DNA of 64,000 nucleotides from Heyndrickxia ginsengihumi (GCF_011008565.1 NZ_JAAIWK010000006.1:1-64000), one strand, 5' to 3'; numbered from the stretch's first letter, positions 9,205-19,539 are shown. Numbers and translations: made by a program. The notes: generated from the sequence alone by a model not told the origin.

Positions 9205-10206
9205 ATGAGTAGCGTTTTGATTATCACAATTTTGATCGTATTTTGCGCCCTTGCTTTTGACTTTATTAATGGCTTTCATGATACAGCAAATGCAATTGCA
9301 ACTTCTGTGTCAACAAAAGCACTTAAGCCTCGTCATGCTATTATTATAGCGGCTACTATGAACTTTCTCGGTGCCATTTCATTTACAGGGGTTGCAAAAA
9401 CAATAACAAAAGATATTGTAGATCCATTTACCATTCCAAATGGTCATATTGTCATTTTATCTGCTTTAATTTCAGCTATTTTATGGAACTTAATTACATG
9501 GTATTTCGGAATTCCAAGTAGCTCTTCACATGCTATTATTGGTTCTGTTGCCGGTGCTGCTATCGCATCTGCAGGATTTAGCATCATAAAATATCATGGT
9601 TTTTTAAATATTATTGAAGGTCTTGTAATATCACCAATTCTTGCCTTTGCTATTGGTTTTATTTTGTATAGTATTTTTAAGGTGGCTTTTAAAAACTTTA
9701 ACTTAAGTAAGACAAATAAACGATTTAGAATAATACAGATTTTTACAGCTGCACTTCAATCTTATACACATGGAACGAATGATGCGCAAAAATCAATGGG
9801 GATTATTACAATGGCATTAATGTCTGGTCAATATTTGTCTGCTAACGCTGGTATACCATTTTGGGTACAATTATGCTGTGCGATTGCAATGGGAATGGGA
9901 ACTTCCATTGGAGGCTGGAGAATTATTAAAACAGTCGGTGGAAATATTATGAAAATCCGCCCTATAAATGGAGTTGCCGCTGATTTAAGTTCCGCCTTTA
10001 TCATTTTTGGTGCAACTTATGTTCATCTACCTGTAAGTACTACGCATGTTATATCCTCATCTATACTAGGTGTCGGCACAAGTCACAGAGTTAAAGGGGT
10101 TAAATGGGACACTGCAAAGAGAATGATTATTACTTGGATCATTACTCTCCCCATCTCAGCAATCCTTTCTGCTGTCATCTTTTCGATCTTAAATCTAATA
10201 TTTTAA
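9205..10206 (+). CDS. pit: Low-affinity inorganic phosphate transporter, Pit family
   Basis: A 333-residue polytopic membrane protein. It has the Pit/PNaS signature FINGFHDTANAIAT at the N-terminus and the inverted copy SYTHGTNDAQKSMG near residue 192, which together form the substrate pathway. About ten hydrophobic helices are evident. It imports metal-phosphate using the proton or sodium gradient. Co-transcribed with the DUF47 gene upstream and closed by a strong terminator. Confidence 0.93.
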   Translation: MSSVLIITILIVFCALAFDFINGFHDTANAIATSVSTKALKPRHAIIIAATMNFLGAISFTGVAKTITKDIVDPFTIPNGHIVILSALISAILWNLITWYFGIPSSSSHAIIGSVAGAAIASAGFSIIKYHGFLNIIEGLVISPILAFAIGFILYSIFKVAFKNFNLSKTNKRFRIIQIFTAALQSYTHGTNDAQKSMGIITMALMSGQYLSANAGIPFWVQLCCAIAMGMGTSIGGWRIIKTVGGNIMKIRPINGVAADLSSAFIIFGATYVHLPVSTTHVISSSILGVGTSHRVKGVKWDTAKRMIITWIITLPISAILSAVIFSILNLIF

Positions 10207-10207
10207 T

Positions 10208-10254
10208 ACATAAAAATAGAGCAAATCTTATCAGATTGCTCTATTTTTATGTAT
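10208..10254 (+). terminator. Intrinsic terminator after pit
   Basis: Long near-perfect stem TAAAAATAGAGCAAATCT/AGATTGCTCTATTTTTA with a short loop and T-rich 3' arm. Confidence 0.85.
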
Positions 10255-10396
10255 TGCTTGCCATTATCATGAATGAAAGCTTACATAAAAGTTGAAACTT
10301 AAGATAGACAGTTCTTTAATTACAATGTATCGTTCTTCAGTTCGTACAAAAATTGTCGAACTTTGTATGAATTTGTTAATTTTTTTCAAAAAAAGG

Positions 10397-10457
10397 TTGC
10401 GATACAGCTTTTAAACGAATATTATATAATATGTGTTTTTAAAACGTTCGTATTTTG
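10397..10457 (+). promoter_or_regulatory. Sigma-A promoter with paired PurR boxes
   Basis: Promoter: -35 TTGCGA (10397-10402), 17-base spacer, -10 TATTAT (10420-10425). One PurBox-like sequence AAACGAATATTA (10413-10424) overlaps the -10. A second, inverted one (AAAACGTTCGTATTTT, 10441-10456) lies in the leader. The CGAA and TTCG cores are 27 bases apart, the arrangement known for B. subtilis PurR, which binds two inverted boxes separated by 16-17 bases. The leader is too short for a purine riboswitch. Confidence 0.65.
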
Positions 10458-10468
10458 GAGGTAACCTC

Positions 10469-11767
10469 ATGTTTAAACTTACTGAAAATGGAACAACGAT
10501 GAAAACGGAAATTTTATCAGGGATCACAACATTTCTGACAATGGTTTATGTGATTGTGGTAAATCCAGCGATCCTTTCAAGTGCTGGCGTTCCATTTGAT
10601 CAAGTCTTTATGGCTACTATTATCGGTACTGTTATTGGTACTTTATGGATGGCCTTATGTGCAAATTATCCGATCGCTGTTGCCCCTGGTATGGGATTAA
10701 ATGCTTATTTCGCGTTCTCAGTTGTTGGCACACATGGTGACATTAACTATGTAACAGCTTTTGGCACTGTATTTGTTGCAGGGATAATTTTCGTTATTTT
10801 ATCTTTAACTGCTTTTCGTGAAAAATTAATTGAAGCTATTCCTGATAATTTACGCTCTGCTATTACGGCAGGAATCGGTTTATTTATAGCCTTTATCGGT
10901 CTTCGCAGCTCCGGCATTATCGTTGCTGATAAAAGCAATTTAGTGAAATTAGGTGAATTGCACTCTATTTCTGCAGAACTTACAATCATCGGATTAGCTG
11001 TAACACTTATCTGTTTGGCTTTGAACATAAATGGTGCACTATTTATCGGTATGATTGTAACAGGAATCGTCGCTTTCTTTACTGGGCAATTATCCTTTAA
11101 GAAAGGTTTTGTATCCATCCCTCATCTATCTGAAGGGATTGTAGTGAATCATCCGATCCATGCATTTATAGATGTGTTTCAACATAGTTTGTATGCGGTT
11201 GTTTTTTCATTCTTGCTTGTAACTATTTTTGACACAACAGGAACTATGATCGCCGTCGCAAAACAAGCGGGCTTAATGAAGGGCAACAAACTTCCACGTG
11301 CTCGTCAAGCGTTGCTTGCTGACTCTATCGCTACTACAATCGGTTCACTTTTTGGGACAAGTCCAACAAGTGCTTATATTGAATCTTCATCAGGAGTTGC
11401 TGCTGGTGGACGAACTGGATTAACAACTTTAACAGTAGCCATTCTGTTCATCATTTCTGCTTTCTTTAGTCCGTTAGTAGGCGCAGTTGCAGGATTATCT
11501 GCTATTACAGCTCCTGCATTAATTATTGTTGGAAGTATGATGATCGGCAGCATTGCTGATATTAAATGGAATGAAATTGATGAAGCATTTCCAGCGTTTT
11601 TAATTATTTTGGCGATGCCATTGACAAGCAGTATATCAACAGGAATTGCGTTAGGCTTTATTTCGTATCCAATTTTAAAAATTGTAAAAGGAAAATGGAA
11701 ACAAGTTCATCCTCTCGTTTATTTATTTGCTGTTCTTTTCTTTATTCAATTAGCCTTTTTACAATAG
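10469..11767 (+). CDS. pbuO: Purine (hypoxanthine/guanine/adenine) permease, AzgA-like
   Basis: A 432-residue nucleobase permease with about 12-14 helices. Family motifs include the N-terminal GITTFLTMVYVIVVNP, the NPIA-like VAPGMGLNAYFAF and GTSPTSAYIESSSGVAAGGRTGL near residue 295, the substrate-binding loop of the AzgA/PbuG/PbuO group. The ATG at 10469 follows GGAGG; the longer frame to 10433 crosses the promoter. The paired PurR boxes upstream imply repression when purines are plentiful. PbuG and PbuO cannot be separated with certainty; length and PurR-only control favour PbuO. Confidence 0.85.
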   Translation: MFKLTENGTTMKTEILSGITTFLTMVYVIVVNPAILSSAGVPFDQVFMATIIGTVIGTLWMALCANYPIAVAPGMGLNAYFAFSVVGTHGDINYVTAFGTVFVAGIIFVILSLTAFREKLIEAIPDNLRSAITAGIGLFIAFIGLRSSGIIVADKSNLVKLGELHSISAELTIIGLAVTLICLALNINGALFIGMIVTGIVAFFTGQLSFKKGFVSIPHLSEGIVVNHPIHAFIDVFQHSLYAVVFSFLLVTIFDTTGTMIAVAKQAGLMKGNKLPRARQALLADSIATTIGSLFGTSPTSAYIESSSGVAAGGRTGLTTLTVAILFIISAFFSPLVGAVAGLSAITAPALIIVGSMMIGSIADIKWNEIDEAFPAFLIILAMPLTSSISTGIALGFISYPILKIVKGKWKQVHPLVYLFAVLFFIQLAFLQ

Positions 11768-11800
11768 AATGATAAACCTTTAACCGCTTTGACGCTCAAG

Positions 11801-11827
11801 CTGCCGAGTTTATCGGCAGTTTTTTTA
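11801..11827 (+). terminator. Intrinsic terminator after the purine permease
   Basis: Stem CTGCCGA/TCGGCAG with a 5-base loop, followed by a T run. Confidence 0.85.
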
Positions 11828-11937
11828 TTTTAGAAAGATAGTGGTTCTTCACCGCTTACTACTCGCTTTTCACGAGCGAGCGATGTATACTTTCGTTGCC
11901 ATAAAGTGAAAAGAAATTGATTAGTGTAAGCTTAAAA

Positions 11938-12075
11938 GAAGCTAGGACAAAACTCAGAAATGGTTAGCGAAAGATGAACATTGCACAAATCAGCTCTGGA
12001 AAGCAAAGTCAAAGTATATTCCTGAGCGGGTTTGGAGCACAATATTCGGGTTCTCTTCAGTTATATACTTTCTGA
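11938..12075 (-). repeat. Dispersed repeat family B, partial copy
   Basis: Matches the reverse complement of the elements at 30548-30744 and 34625-34768. Shared landmarks are TAGGACAAAACTCA, GAACATTGCACAAATC, the GGAGC..CAATATTCGGG core and TATACTTTC. The 3' terminal repeat is lost. No coding potential. Confidence 0.65.
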
Positions 12076-12454
12076 CGATTAGTCAAATATCTTTCAGTAA
12101 TTTCTTTTTTAGTTAGGAGAGGTCCCTCTCCTAACTAAAGCTAAATTTTCGCATGACGAAAAGACCTCACGATTTTTTCGAAAGGTCAGTATGTTATAGA
12201 GAATATAAACTCGATTACGATTTCTGAGCTGGTAGTGCGGACTCATAATCGTAAAGTATGCCGTATGTCAGTAGCTTGAAACGTCACTTTCAGAAATTTA
12301 TTGATACACACGATAATCGCGACCTTATGTGGCTTCTCTGAGGTTGCATTTTTAATTTGTAATAGTCCACTAAATGATTGGGTTTTCCTTTTGCCATAAG
12401 CATTGTGCAAACATAAAAAATAAAATCTTTCGTAGCTTTTTACTCTAGTGGATG
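12076..12454. other. Non-coding gap with a perfect 12-bp palindrome
   Basis: Contains a hairpin AGTTAGGAGAGG/CCTCTCCTAACT at 12111-12136. No T run follows on either strand, so it is not an obvious terminator. A second weak hairpin (GCGACCT..AGGTTGC, 12319-12347) is followed by ATTTTT. No gene is recognised; the rest looks like decayed sequence. Confidence 0.4.
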
Positions 12455-14602
12455 CTATTCAAAAAGCTTACTCATCTTCGCCTTTTTCACGAACTTCTCT
12501 ATGAATGCTTTGAGTGGTTTTTTCAGACCAATTCCAATTGCAGCAGTGGTCAGTGCAAATACCAATAATCTAAATAAATCTGTTTGTACAGTCTCCTTTA
12601 ACATGCCACCAAGCGCTTCTCTCATCAAACTAATCGCATATGAAAATGGCAGAAATGGATGAATGCGCTGAAAAAATGCCGGTGTTACTTCAATTGGAAA
12701 TGTACCGCTAGAAGCGGAGATTTGTAAAACTAATAAAATAATTCCAAAGGCTTTTCCTATATTGCCAAATACTGATACGAGTGTGTATACAATGAACATA
12801 AACAGCAAGCTAATACCAGCTCCAAATAAAATAAACCATAGCTTCTCCTTTACATATACATTGAGCAGAAATATATCACCAATCGTAACGATGGCCGATT
12901 GTAATATGGCGATTGTTAAAAATAATAAAAGTCTTCCTAAATAGATCTGCACACTTTTTAAATGGACTTCATCATGTAGTTCAACTGAAACTAATGATAC
13001 GAGAAGCATTGCACCTACCCAAAAAGAGAGCACGGTATAAAAAGGCGTCATTCCTGAACCATAATTTGGCACATAAAAAAATGTTTTTTCTTTTAATACT
13101 ACTGGTTGCTTCAAAAAATCACTTTTTTCCTCTACATTATTTTTTAATAAAGCGATTAATTGATTGATGTTTTCTTCCTTTTCAAACGTACGAATTTTCT
13201 TTGCTAACTGTACCACCTTTTGTTCAACAGTCGGCAAATGGGCTTTGATATTCTTGATTTCTCTCTTACCAAACATTAAGCCATTTTCCGTGTCATTTAG
13301 AATACTCTCCACTCGTGGAATTGTTAGATGTGTAGCAGTTAATAATCTATTTGCATCAGCATTATCTCTTTCTGCTTGTGTGATTGCTTTCCGAATTGCT
13401 GGAGCAAAAGTTGTATCATATTGATTGACTATATGATGCAAATTGCTTGCTACTTCATTTGCTTGTTCAGATAAATTTCTTCTTTGACTATCTGACAGTT
13501 GCTCATTATTCTGTAAAACATTTAATAGTTGATTATTTACATCAATATCTTTTTGAAGCTGTGTTTTTATATTTGAAAATTGATTATTCAGCACGTTAAG
13601 TGTATTGTTCCCATTCATTTGATCAATATTTGCAAGCAATGTTTGCAGTTGCTTAATGATGCTAATCCCTTGCTGCAATTGAATATTATGACGATTAGCT
13701 GACTCCTCTATATCTGTGATCGACCAATTATTCGTTTGTACCCCATTTACAAATTGACTTACATCACTTGCTGTTATAGCAAGCATCATTAATTGATCTC
13801 GGACAATTGGCTCAACATTATTTAATTTATTATTTATATCAGTAAAAAATGTTGTTAACTCATTTGAAACTGTTTGTCCATGTGATACAATTCTCGATAC
13901 TGTTGGCATTGCTCCTTGGGTTTTTTTTACAATACTATCTGCTTCCTTTATATCTTTATCGGCAGTATTGACAAGCCGATTAATAACAGGAATATCGTGT
14001 TCTAACTTAAAGACCCACATTTTGAAATTCTCTATATCTGGTAAATCTTGTTGAAGTTCAATGCCTAGTTTATTAAAAATGGAAAAAATCGCTTTACTTA
14101 CTGTTTTGACAAATTCCGAACTAATATTTTCTACTATTGAAGAAGCCCCAGATGAAGTCATTTTCGGGGCAACTGCATTAATTTTTTCATTTACTATATA
14201 TTCAATGCTCGGTTTAGTCTGATGCTGAGTTGTGATCGAAGCTAAATCTTTCGAAAAATCTGGCGGTACCGAAATACTGGCATAATATTTTCCCGTTTTC
14301 ACACCATGAATTGCATCTTTTTCCGAGACGAACGTCCACCCTAATTTATGATTCTGTTTTAACATTTGAACTAGCTCATTTCCAACATTAATGGCTTTCC
14401 CATTTACCTTATAACCTTTATCATGATTAACAACCGCAACCTTTATTCCTTTCGTATTCCCATATGGATCCCAAGATGCTTTTATATTAAACCATGCGTA
14501 AAAAGATGGGAGAATGATTAAAGCGAATATCATTAAAAGAGCCGCCCAATTTGTTACAATATGATGTATATCCGTTCGATATATTTGCAAAATCCTCTTC
14601 AC
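12455..14602 (-). CDS. yhgE: YhgE/Pip-domain membrane protein
   Basis: A 715-residue membrane protein of the YhgE/Pip family (phage infection protein, EsaA-related). There is one transmembrane helix near residues 20-40 (LLMIFALIILPSFYAWFNI), followed by the YhgE N-domain with WDPYGNTKGIKVAVVNHDKG. A large extracellular, coiled-coil-rich region covers about 190-490, and an ABC-2-like group of five or six helices covers 520-690. Family members act as phage receptors in Lactococcus or type VII secretion components; the role here is unknown and no Ess/Yuk genes adjoin. Likely monocistronic. Confidence 0.85.
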   Translation of the reverse strand: MKRILQIYRTDIHHIVTNWAALLMIFALIILPSFYAWFNIKASWDPYGNTKGIKVAVVNHDKGYKVNGKAINVGNELVQMLKQNHKLGWTFVSEKDAIHGVKTGKYYASISVPPDFSKDLASITTQHQTKPSIEYIVNEKINAVAPKMTSSGASSIVENISSEFVKTVSKAIFSIFNKLGIELQQDLPDIENFKMWVFKLEHDIPVINRLVNTADKDIKEADSIVKKTQGAMPTVSRIVSHGQTVSNELTTFFTDINNKLNNVEPIVRDQLMMLAITASDVSQFVNGVQTNNWSITDIEESANRHNIQLQQGISIIKQLQTLLANIDQMNGNNTLNVLNNQFSNIKTQLQKDIDVNNQLLNVLQNNEQLSDSQRRNLSEQANEVASNLHHIVNQYDTTFAPAIRKAITQAERDNADANRLLTATHLTIPRVESILNDTENGLMFGKREIKNIKAHLPTVEQKVVQLAKKIRTFEKEENINQLIALLKNNVEEKSDFLKQPVVLKEKTFFYVPNYGSGMTPFYTVLSFWVGAMLLVSLVSVELHDEVHLKSVQIYLGRLLLFLTIAILQSAIVTIGDIFLLNVYVKEKLWFILFGAGISLLFMFIVYTLVSVFGNIGKAFGIILLVLQISASSGTFPIEVTPAFFQRIHPFLPFSYAISLMREALGGMLKETVQTDLFRLLVFALTTAAIGIGLKKPLKAFIEKFVKKAKMSKLFE

Positions 14603-14695
14603 TTAATCAACCCCTGCAATATGATTATGGTTATTTTCCCCTATTAAAACCATAATATTTGGCAGAGTGAATGATTGATCTAATCGTACATCGAT

Positions 14696-15820
14696 TTATT
14701 TCTTATTATACTGATAGGCGATCTCCTTTATTGTCTTTCCTAAATAAATGATTTCTTCCTCAGTTGTATGTTTGCCAAAAGATATTCTAAAAAATTGATT
14801 AACAGCACTGCTAGAATAACCGATTGCCTCAACTGCTTTTACCCCGCCCTCTTGCCCCTCTTGGCAAGCACTTCCAGTGGAAATGGCAAATCCACGCTTA
14901 TTACATTCAAGCATAACGAGCTGTCCTTCAATATGAGATATCATCCCACCAATAATGGATGGCAATTGTGATTCTGCTTCTCCCTCAATAAACATCATTG
15001 CATCACGAACAATATCTTGAAATGCTTTCCTCAATTCCCAGTCGCGTTTCAAATGGTCGCTAGACGGCACTTCTTCCACAGCGACAATAAAACTAATAAT
15101 TCCCGGAATATTTACAGTCCCCCCGCGAAATCCATTCTCATGGGTCAGACCTGGAAAGACAGGTTTCCATATAGATGACGGATTCATATACACTGCACCT
15201 ACACCTTTAGGTCCATAAACTTTGTGTGAAGAAATTGTAATGCTGTCCACGTAAGGAATGATAGACTTAACATCGATTTTTCCAAATGATTGAACACAAT
15301 CTGTATGAAAAAGAATCTTTTCGCCTCTAATCATATTCGAAATTTCTTTTATCGGCTGTATAGTACCTATTTCTTGATTGACGTGCTGGATTGTTACTAA
15401 AATCGTGTCCGGTCTTACCGCCTTCTTTAGCTGTTCTAAATCAACCGTCCCATTATTTAAAAACGGGATTTTAGTAATTTCGTAACCATTTTCCTCTAAG
15501 TAAGATAAAGCAGAATGAACAGAAGTATGCTCCGCCATTGATGAAATAATATGTTTTCCTTTTTTACTTGCTCCTTTTGCTAATGAAATGATTGAAAGTA
15601 AATTTCCTTCTGTTCCGCCAGAAGTAAAATAAATGCTATGCGCAGGTACTTGTAAAAATTCTTCTAAAAACTTCCTACCTTTTTCTACAACCTCATGAGC
15701 ATTTGAACCAATATCATGAAGGCTTTCGCTATTCCCATAAAAATGTTTTGCTGTTTCTATATACGCTTCTAATGCTCTTTCTCCCATTCTTGTTGTTGCT
15801 GCATAATCGAAGTAATACAT
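14696..15820 (-). CDS. nifS: Cysteine desulfurase NifS (NAD-biosynthesis associated)
   Basis: A 374-residue PLP-dependent cysteine desulfurase of the NifS/IscS class. The PLP Lys is in SSHKVYGPKGVGAVY near residue 200, the cofactor-binding TSGGTEGN near residue 68 and the catalytic Cys loop STGSACQEG near residue 316. In B. subtilis the gene divergent from nadBCA supplies sulfur for the NadA [4Fe-4S] cluster, and the arrangement is the same here. The usual downstream repressor gene nadR (yrxA) is not present; a YhgE gene follows instead. Confidence 0.9.
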   Translation of the reverse strand: MYYFDYAATTRMGERALEAYIETAKHFYGNSESLHDIGSNAHEVVEKGRKFLEEFLQVPAHSIYFTSGGTEGNLLSIISLAKGASKKGKHIISSMAEHTSVHSALSYLEENGYEITKIPFLNNGTVDLEQLKKAVRPDTILVTIQHVNQEIGTIQPIKEISNMIRGEKILFHTDCVQSFGKIDVKSIIPYVDSITISSHKVYGPKGVGAVYMNPSSIWKPVFPGLTHENGFRGGTVNIPGIISFIVAVEEVPSSDHLKRDWELRKAFQDIVRDAMMFIEGEAESQLPSIIGGMISHIEGQLVMLECNKRGFAISTGSACQEGQEGGVKAVEAIGYSSSAVNQFFRISFGKHTTEEEIIYLGKTIKEIAYQYNKK

Positions 15821-15845
15821 ATTCGTCCCCCATTTAAAAAAGTAC

Positions 15846-15890
15846 TTGTAAATAGTTTAATTTTATGTAAATATAGGTGTCAAGACAGAT
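15846..15890. promoter_or_regulatory. Divergent nifS/nadB control region with a dyad operator
   Basis: A dyad TGTC-AA-GACA (15878-15887) lies between the divergent genes. On the minus strand its TTGACA (15878-15883) is the -35 of a nifS promoter with an 18-base spacer and -10 TAAACT (15854-15859). An operator overlapping the -35 suits a repressor; in Bacillus this intergenic region is bound by NadR (NiaR/YrxA) with nicotinate. The factor is inferred from gene context. Confidence 0.5.
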
Positions 15891-15918
15891 GTAAACTCAA
15901 AAACTCAGGAGGAGAACA

Positions 15919-17517
15919 ATGAGTGAAAATGTCATTATCATCGGAAGCGGAATTGCTGCCTTACAGTTAGCAACTCATCTTCAAAACCATATGAATGTGA
16001 TCATTATCACAAAGTCATTAAAAAACATTAGTAATTCTTATAAGGCACAAGGTGGCATTGCCGCTGTTATATCAGACAAAGATGATTATCAATCACATAT
16101 TGAGGATACTTTAAGTGCAGGAAGATATCATCATTCTTATCAAGAAGTGGAAAAGCTTGTGAAAGAAGGTTCTGTAGCTGTTCAAGAATTAATAGAAAAT
16201 GGTTTATTAATTGATAGACATAAAAATGGAGAAATCGCTTTAGGATTAGAAGGTGCGCACCACCATAAAAGAATTGTACATTGCGGTGGTGACGCAACAG
16301 GGAAGTTTGTAATGGAACATTTATTTCAGCAGCTCGGCGCTCATGTTACGATTGTCGAAAACGAGCTCGCCTATGAATTAATTTTAGCAAAGGACCACCA
16401 CAAAGTAGTTGGTGTAAAGACAAAGACAGAAAATGACGATATAAAAAAATATTTTGGCCGGCATATTGTCCTAGCAACAGGAGGCATTGGCAGCCTATAC
16501 CCATATACATCCAACCATGCTGAATTGATTGGCGATGGCATTGCAATGGCGTATCGTGCAGGTGCTGAACTAGTAGATTTAGAGTTTATCCAATTTCATC
16601 CAACACTCTTATTTGTCAATGGCAAAGCAAAAGGACTTGTTTCTGAAGCCGTTCGCGGTGAAGGTGGCATTTTAATAGATGAAAATGGTACAGAAATTAT
16701 GAAACATATTCACCCCTTGAAAGATTTAGCACCTAGACATATCGTGGCACAGCAAATCTTTCAAACATTAAAACAACATAAAAACGTCTATTTAAATATT
16801 AAACAAATAAAAGACTTTCAAAAAAAATTTCCAACGATCACACGTTTATGTGAAGAAAGTGGCATCAATTTAGAAAACGGTCTCATCCCTATTGCACCTG
16901 GAAGCCATTTTTTCATGGGAGGTATTTTAATAGATTGTTATGGGAGAACGACTGTTCAAGGTCTATATGCTATTGGGGAAGTAGCTTGCAGCGGTGTTCA
17001 CGGCGCAAATCGCTTGGCAAGTAATTCATTATTAGAAGGACTTGTTTTCGGAAAAAGAGTGGCCCAGTTTATTAATCAGTCCGATTGTTATACGGTTGCC
17101 GATAATCAAGATCAAGATAAAAAACATGATAAACCACTTACACAGCAAGCCTTAGCAAACTTATCTATACAAGAACTAAAGCAAAACATGTTAGAGAATG
17201 TTGGTATCATTCGCGAACAATCAACATTAAAGCACCATTTAGACTGGCTTTGCCATTTAAATGTTACGTCATTTTTTGATTGCCCACTTGATCAGTTATC
17301 GAAAGATGAAATAGAAAAAATTACGATGTTCACGAATAGTTATCTCATTACAAAAGCGGCATTAATGCGAACAGAATCTAGAGGAGCCCATATCAGAACG
17401 GACTTCCATAAGGAACTGGATAATTGGAAAGGAAAGCATATTGTACACTCGATCAACAAAGAAATTGAAATAAGGAGCGGTTTTCATGAACAACATCAAG
17501 TTACACTCCATGCTTAA
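15919..17517 (+). CDS. nadB: L-aspartate oxidase
   Basis: A 532-residue flavoenzyme that oxidises L-aspartate to iminoaspartate, the first step of de novo NAD synthesis. The FAD-binding GSGIAALQLA is at residues 8-17, QGGIAAV near 48, the substrate-site arginines in AVRGEGG and PRHIVAQ near 250-280, and HGANRLASNSLLEGLVFG near 362. The C-terminal helical domain is complete. ATG after CAGGAGGAG. Its 3' end overlaps nadC by 32 bases, implying translational coupling. Confidence 0.95.
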   Translation: MSENVIIIGSGIAALQLATHLQNHMNVIIITKSLKNISNSYKAQGGIAAVISDKDDYQSHIEDTLSAGRYHHSYQEVEKLVKEGSVAVQELIENGLLIDRHKNGEIALGLEGAHHHKRIVHCGGDATGKFVMEHLFQQLGAHVTIVENELAYELILAKDHHKVVGVKTKTENDDIKKYFGRHIVLATGGIGSLYPYTSNHAELIGDGIAMAYRAGAELVDLEFIQFHPTLLFVNGKAKGLVSEAVRGEGGILIDENGTEIMKHIHPLKDLAPRHIVAQQIFQTLKQHKNVYLNIKQIKDFQKKFPTITRLCEESGINLENGLIPIAPGSHFFMGGILIDCYGRTTVQGLYAIGEVACSGVHGANRLASNSLLEGLVFGKRVAQFINQSDCYTVADNQDQDKKHDKPLTQQALANLSIQELKQNMLENVGIIREQSTLKHHLDWLCHLNVTSFFDCPLDQLSKDEIEKITMFTNSYLITKAALMRTESRGAHIRTDFHKELDNWKGKHIVHSINKEIEIRSGFHEQHQVTLHA

Positions 17518-18322
17518 ACAATTTTTGATAGAAGATATTGGCGATGGAGATATCAATAGCGAGTTTATATTTCCTCCTGAACAGCAAGGAGTATTAACTT
17601 TTATTGCAAAAGCAGATGGAATCTTTTGTGGCAAGTCCATCATTGAAGAGGGCTTTCATCTCATGAATGAAAACATCAATGTTCGTGTCTTCTTAAACGA
17701 CGGGGAACCTATTTATAAAGGGGATACTTTAGCAGAAATACAAGGTCCAATAGCAAACTTATTAGCGACAGAACGAGTTGTGTTAAATCTCATTCAAAGA
17801 ATGTCCGGAATTGCCACGATCACAAATGAAGCCGTACTGCAAACGGAAGGAACAGCAGCAAAAATTTGTGATACTAGGAAAACAACTCCAGGATTACGTA
17901 TGCTTGAAAAATACGCTGTAAAATGTGGCGGTGGTTTTAATCATCGAAGAGGTTTATATGATGCTGTCATGCTTAAAGACAATCATATTGCATTTGCAGG
18001 GAGTATCGAAAATGCTATTCGCACAGTAAAGGAACATATCGGCCACACTGTAAAAATCGAAGTAGAAATTGAAACGAAAGAACAATTATTAGAGGCCATT
18101 GACGCAAATGTAGATATTATTATGTTTGATAATCGGACTCCTGAAGAAATAAAAGCATGGATTTCTCTTGTCCCTTCTCACATTGCAACAGAAGCATCAG
18201 GCGGAATCACATTAAATAATATTAATGATTATGCTCAGACAGGTGTTGATTGGATTTCTTTAGGATTTTTAACGCATTCGGTTAAAGCGCTCGATATTAG
18301 TGCAATTGTACAAAACAATTAG
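17486..18322 (+). CDS. nadC: Nicotinate-nucleotide (quinolinate) phosphoribosyltransferase
   Basis: A 278-residue type II phosphoribosyltransferase that converts quinolinate and PRPP to nicotinate mononucleotide. Key stretches are [34 protein letters not shown] (substrate-binding Arg and Lys), [15 protein letters not shown] and [11 protein letters not shown]. The start ATG at 17486 has AAGGAGCGG upstream and lies inside the end of nadB. The enzyme completes the nadB-nadA pathway encoded by its neighbours. Confidence 0.95.
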   Translation: MNNIKLHSMLKQFLIEDIGDGDINSEFIFPPEQQGVLTFIAKADGIFCGKSIIEEGFHLMNENINVRVFLNDGEPIYKGDTLAEIQGPIANLLATERVVLNLIQRMSGIATITNEAVLQTEGTAAKICDTRKTTPGLRMLEKYAVKCGGGFNHRRGLYDAVMLKDNHIAFAGSIENAIRTVKEHIGHTVKIEVEIETKEQLLEAIDANVDIIMFDNRTPEEIKAWISLVPSHIATEASGGITLNNINDYAQTGVDWISLGFLTHSVKALDISAIVQNN

Positions 18323-18333
18323 GAGGAACGGTT

Positions 18334-19440
18334 ATGAGCTTTTTGCAAACATTACAAACAGTCGATCATATTCTTCCAGAAAAATACTATTCCCTTTCAC
18401 AGGAAGAAATGGAAAATAGAATAAAGGAAATAAAATCTCAATTAGGCAGCAAATTATTCATTCCTTGCCATCACTATCAGAAAGAAGAAGTATATCAATT
18501 TGCTGATGCAGCAGGTGATTCCTTGCAGCTTGCACAAATATCTGCAAAAAATCGCGATGCATCTTATATTGTTTTCTGTGGCGTCCATTTTATGGCTGAA
18601 ACAGCTGATATATTAACATCTGAAGATCAAACAGTTATTTTACCGGATATGAGAGCAGGCTGCTCAATGGCAGATATGGCAAATATTCATCAAACAGAAC
18701 GAGCATGGAATACATTACAGCAGTTATTCGGGGACACGATTCTTCCGCTTACTTATGTCAATTCAACAGCTGCAATTAAAGCATTTGTAGGACGCAACGG
18801 CGGTGCAACTGTTACATCATCAAATGCCAACCAAATGGTTAAATGGGCTTTTACCCAAAAAGAAAGAATATTATTTTTACCTGATCAACATTTAGGAAGA
18901 AATACTGCTTATGATTTAGGCATTCGTCTAGAAGACATGGCCGTATGGGATCCAATCCAACATGAACTTTTGTATGAAGGACCATTAGAAAAGATTAAAG
19001 TTATCTTATGGAAAGGACATTGCTCTGTCCATGAACACTTTACGGCAAAAAATATTGAATTTGTACGGAAACATCATCCTAATATGAACATTATTGTCCA
19101 TCCAGAATGTAACCATGAAGTAGTCGAGCTAGCAGATAAAAGTGGATCTACAAAATATATTATCGAAGAAATCGAAAAAGCGCCATCTGGAAGTGAATGG
19201 GCAATTGGAACCGAAATGAATTTAGTTCAGCGTATTATTAACGACCATCCAGATAAAAAAATTATTTCTTTAAATCCAATGATGTGTCCATGCTTGACAA
19301 TGAATCGAATTGACCTCCCTCATCTGCTTTGGTCTCTAGAAAATATCGTTGAAGGAAAGGAAACAAATATTATTAAAGTGGATGATACAACAGCAAACGA
19401 AGCCATTTTAGCGTTGGAACGGATGTTAAAAAGAGCATAA
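18334..19440 (+). CDS. nadA: Quinolinate synthase
   Basis: A 368-residue [4Fe-4S] enzyme condensing iminoaspartate with dihydroxyacetone phosphate to quinolinate. It is the long Bacillus-type NadA. The conserved parts are [22 protein letters not shown], the Cys of [14 protein letters not shown], the histidine-rich [11 protein letters not shown] and HPECNHEV and the C-terminal [11 protein letters not shown]. Cys residues near 110, 230, 259 and 318-320 supply the cluster. The last gene of the nadBCA operon, 11 bases after nadC with AGGAGG. Confidence 0.95.
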   Translation: MSFLQTLQTVDHILPEKYYSLSQEEMENRIKEIKSQLGSKLFIPCHHYQKEEVYQFADAAGDSLQLAQISAKNRDASYIVFCGVHFMAETADILTSEDQTVILPDMRAGCSMADMANIHQTERAWNTLQQLFGDTILPLTYVNSTAAIKAFVGRNGGATVTSSNANQMVKWAFTQKERILFLPDQHLGRNTAYDLGIRLEDMAVWDPIQHELLYEGPLEKIKVILWKGHCSVHEHFTAKNIEFVRKHHPNMNIIVHPECNHEVVELADKSGSTKYIIEEIEKAPSGSEWAIGTEMNLVQRIINDHPDKKIISLNPMMCPCLTMNRIDLPHLLWSLENIVEGKETNIIKVDDTTANEAILALERMLKRA

Positions 19441-19539
19441 CATTTTATAATAGGAAAAAATTTTCTCTATAAAAAACTGTGTTCATTTTATTAAGACGGG
19501 TATAATAAAAAACACAAAGTTTTGCAAGGGGGAATGAAA

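Noticed and set aside
10261-10468. Purine riboswitch before the purine permease
   Set aside because: None of the conserved junction bases are present and the promoter leaves a leader of only about 37 bases.
12111-12136. Terminator for a gene near 12.1 kb
   Set aside because: The stem is perfect but T runs lie on the wrong side for either strand.
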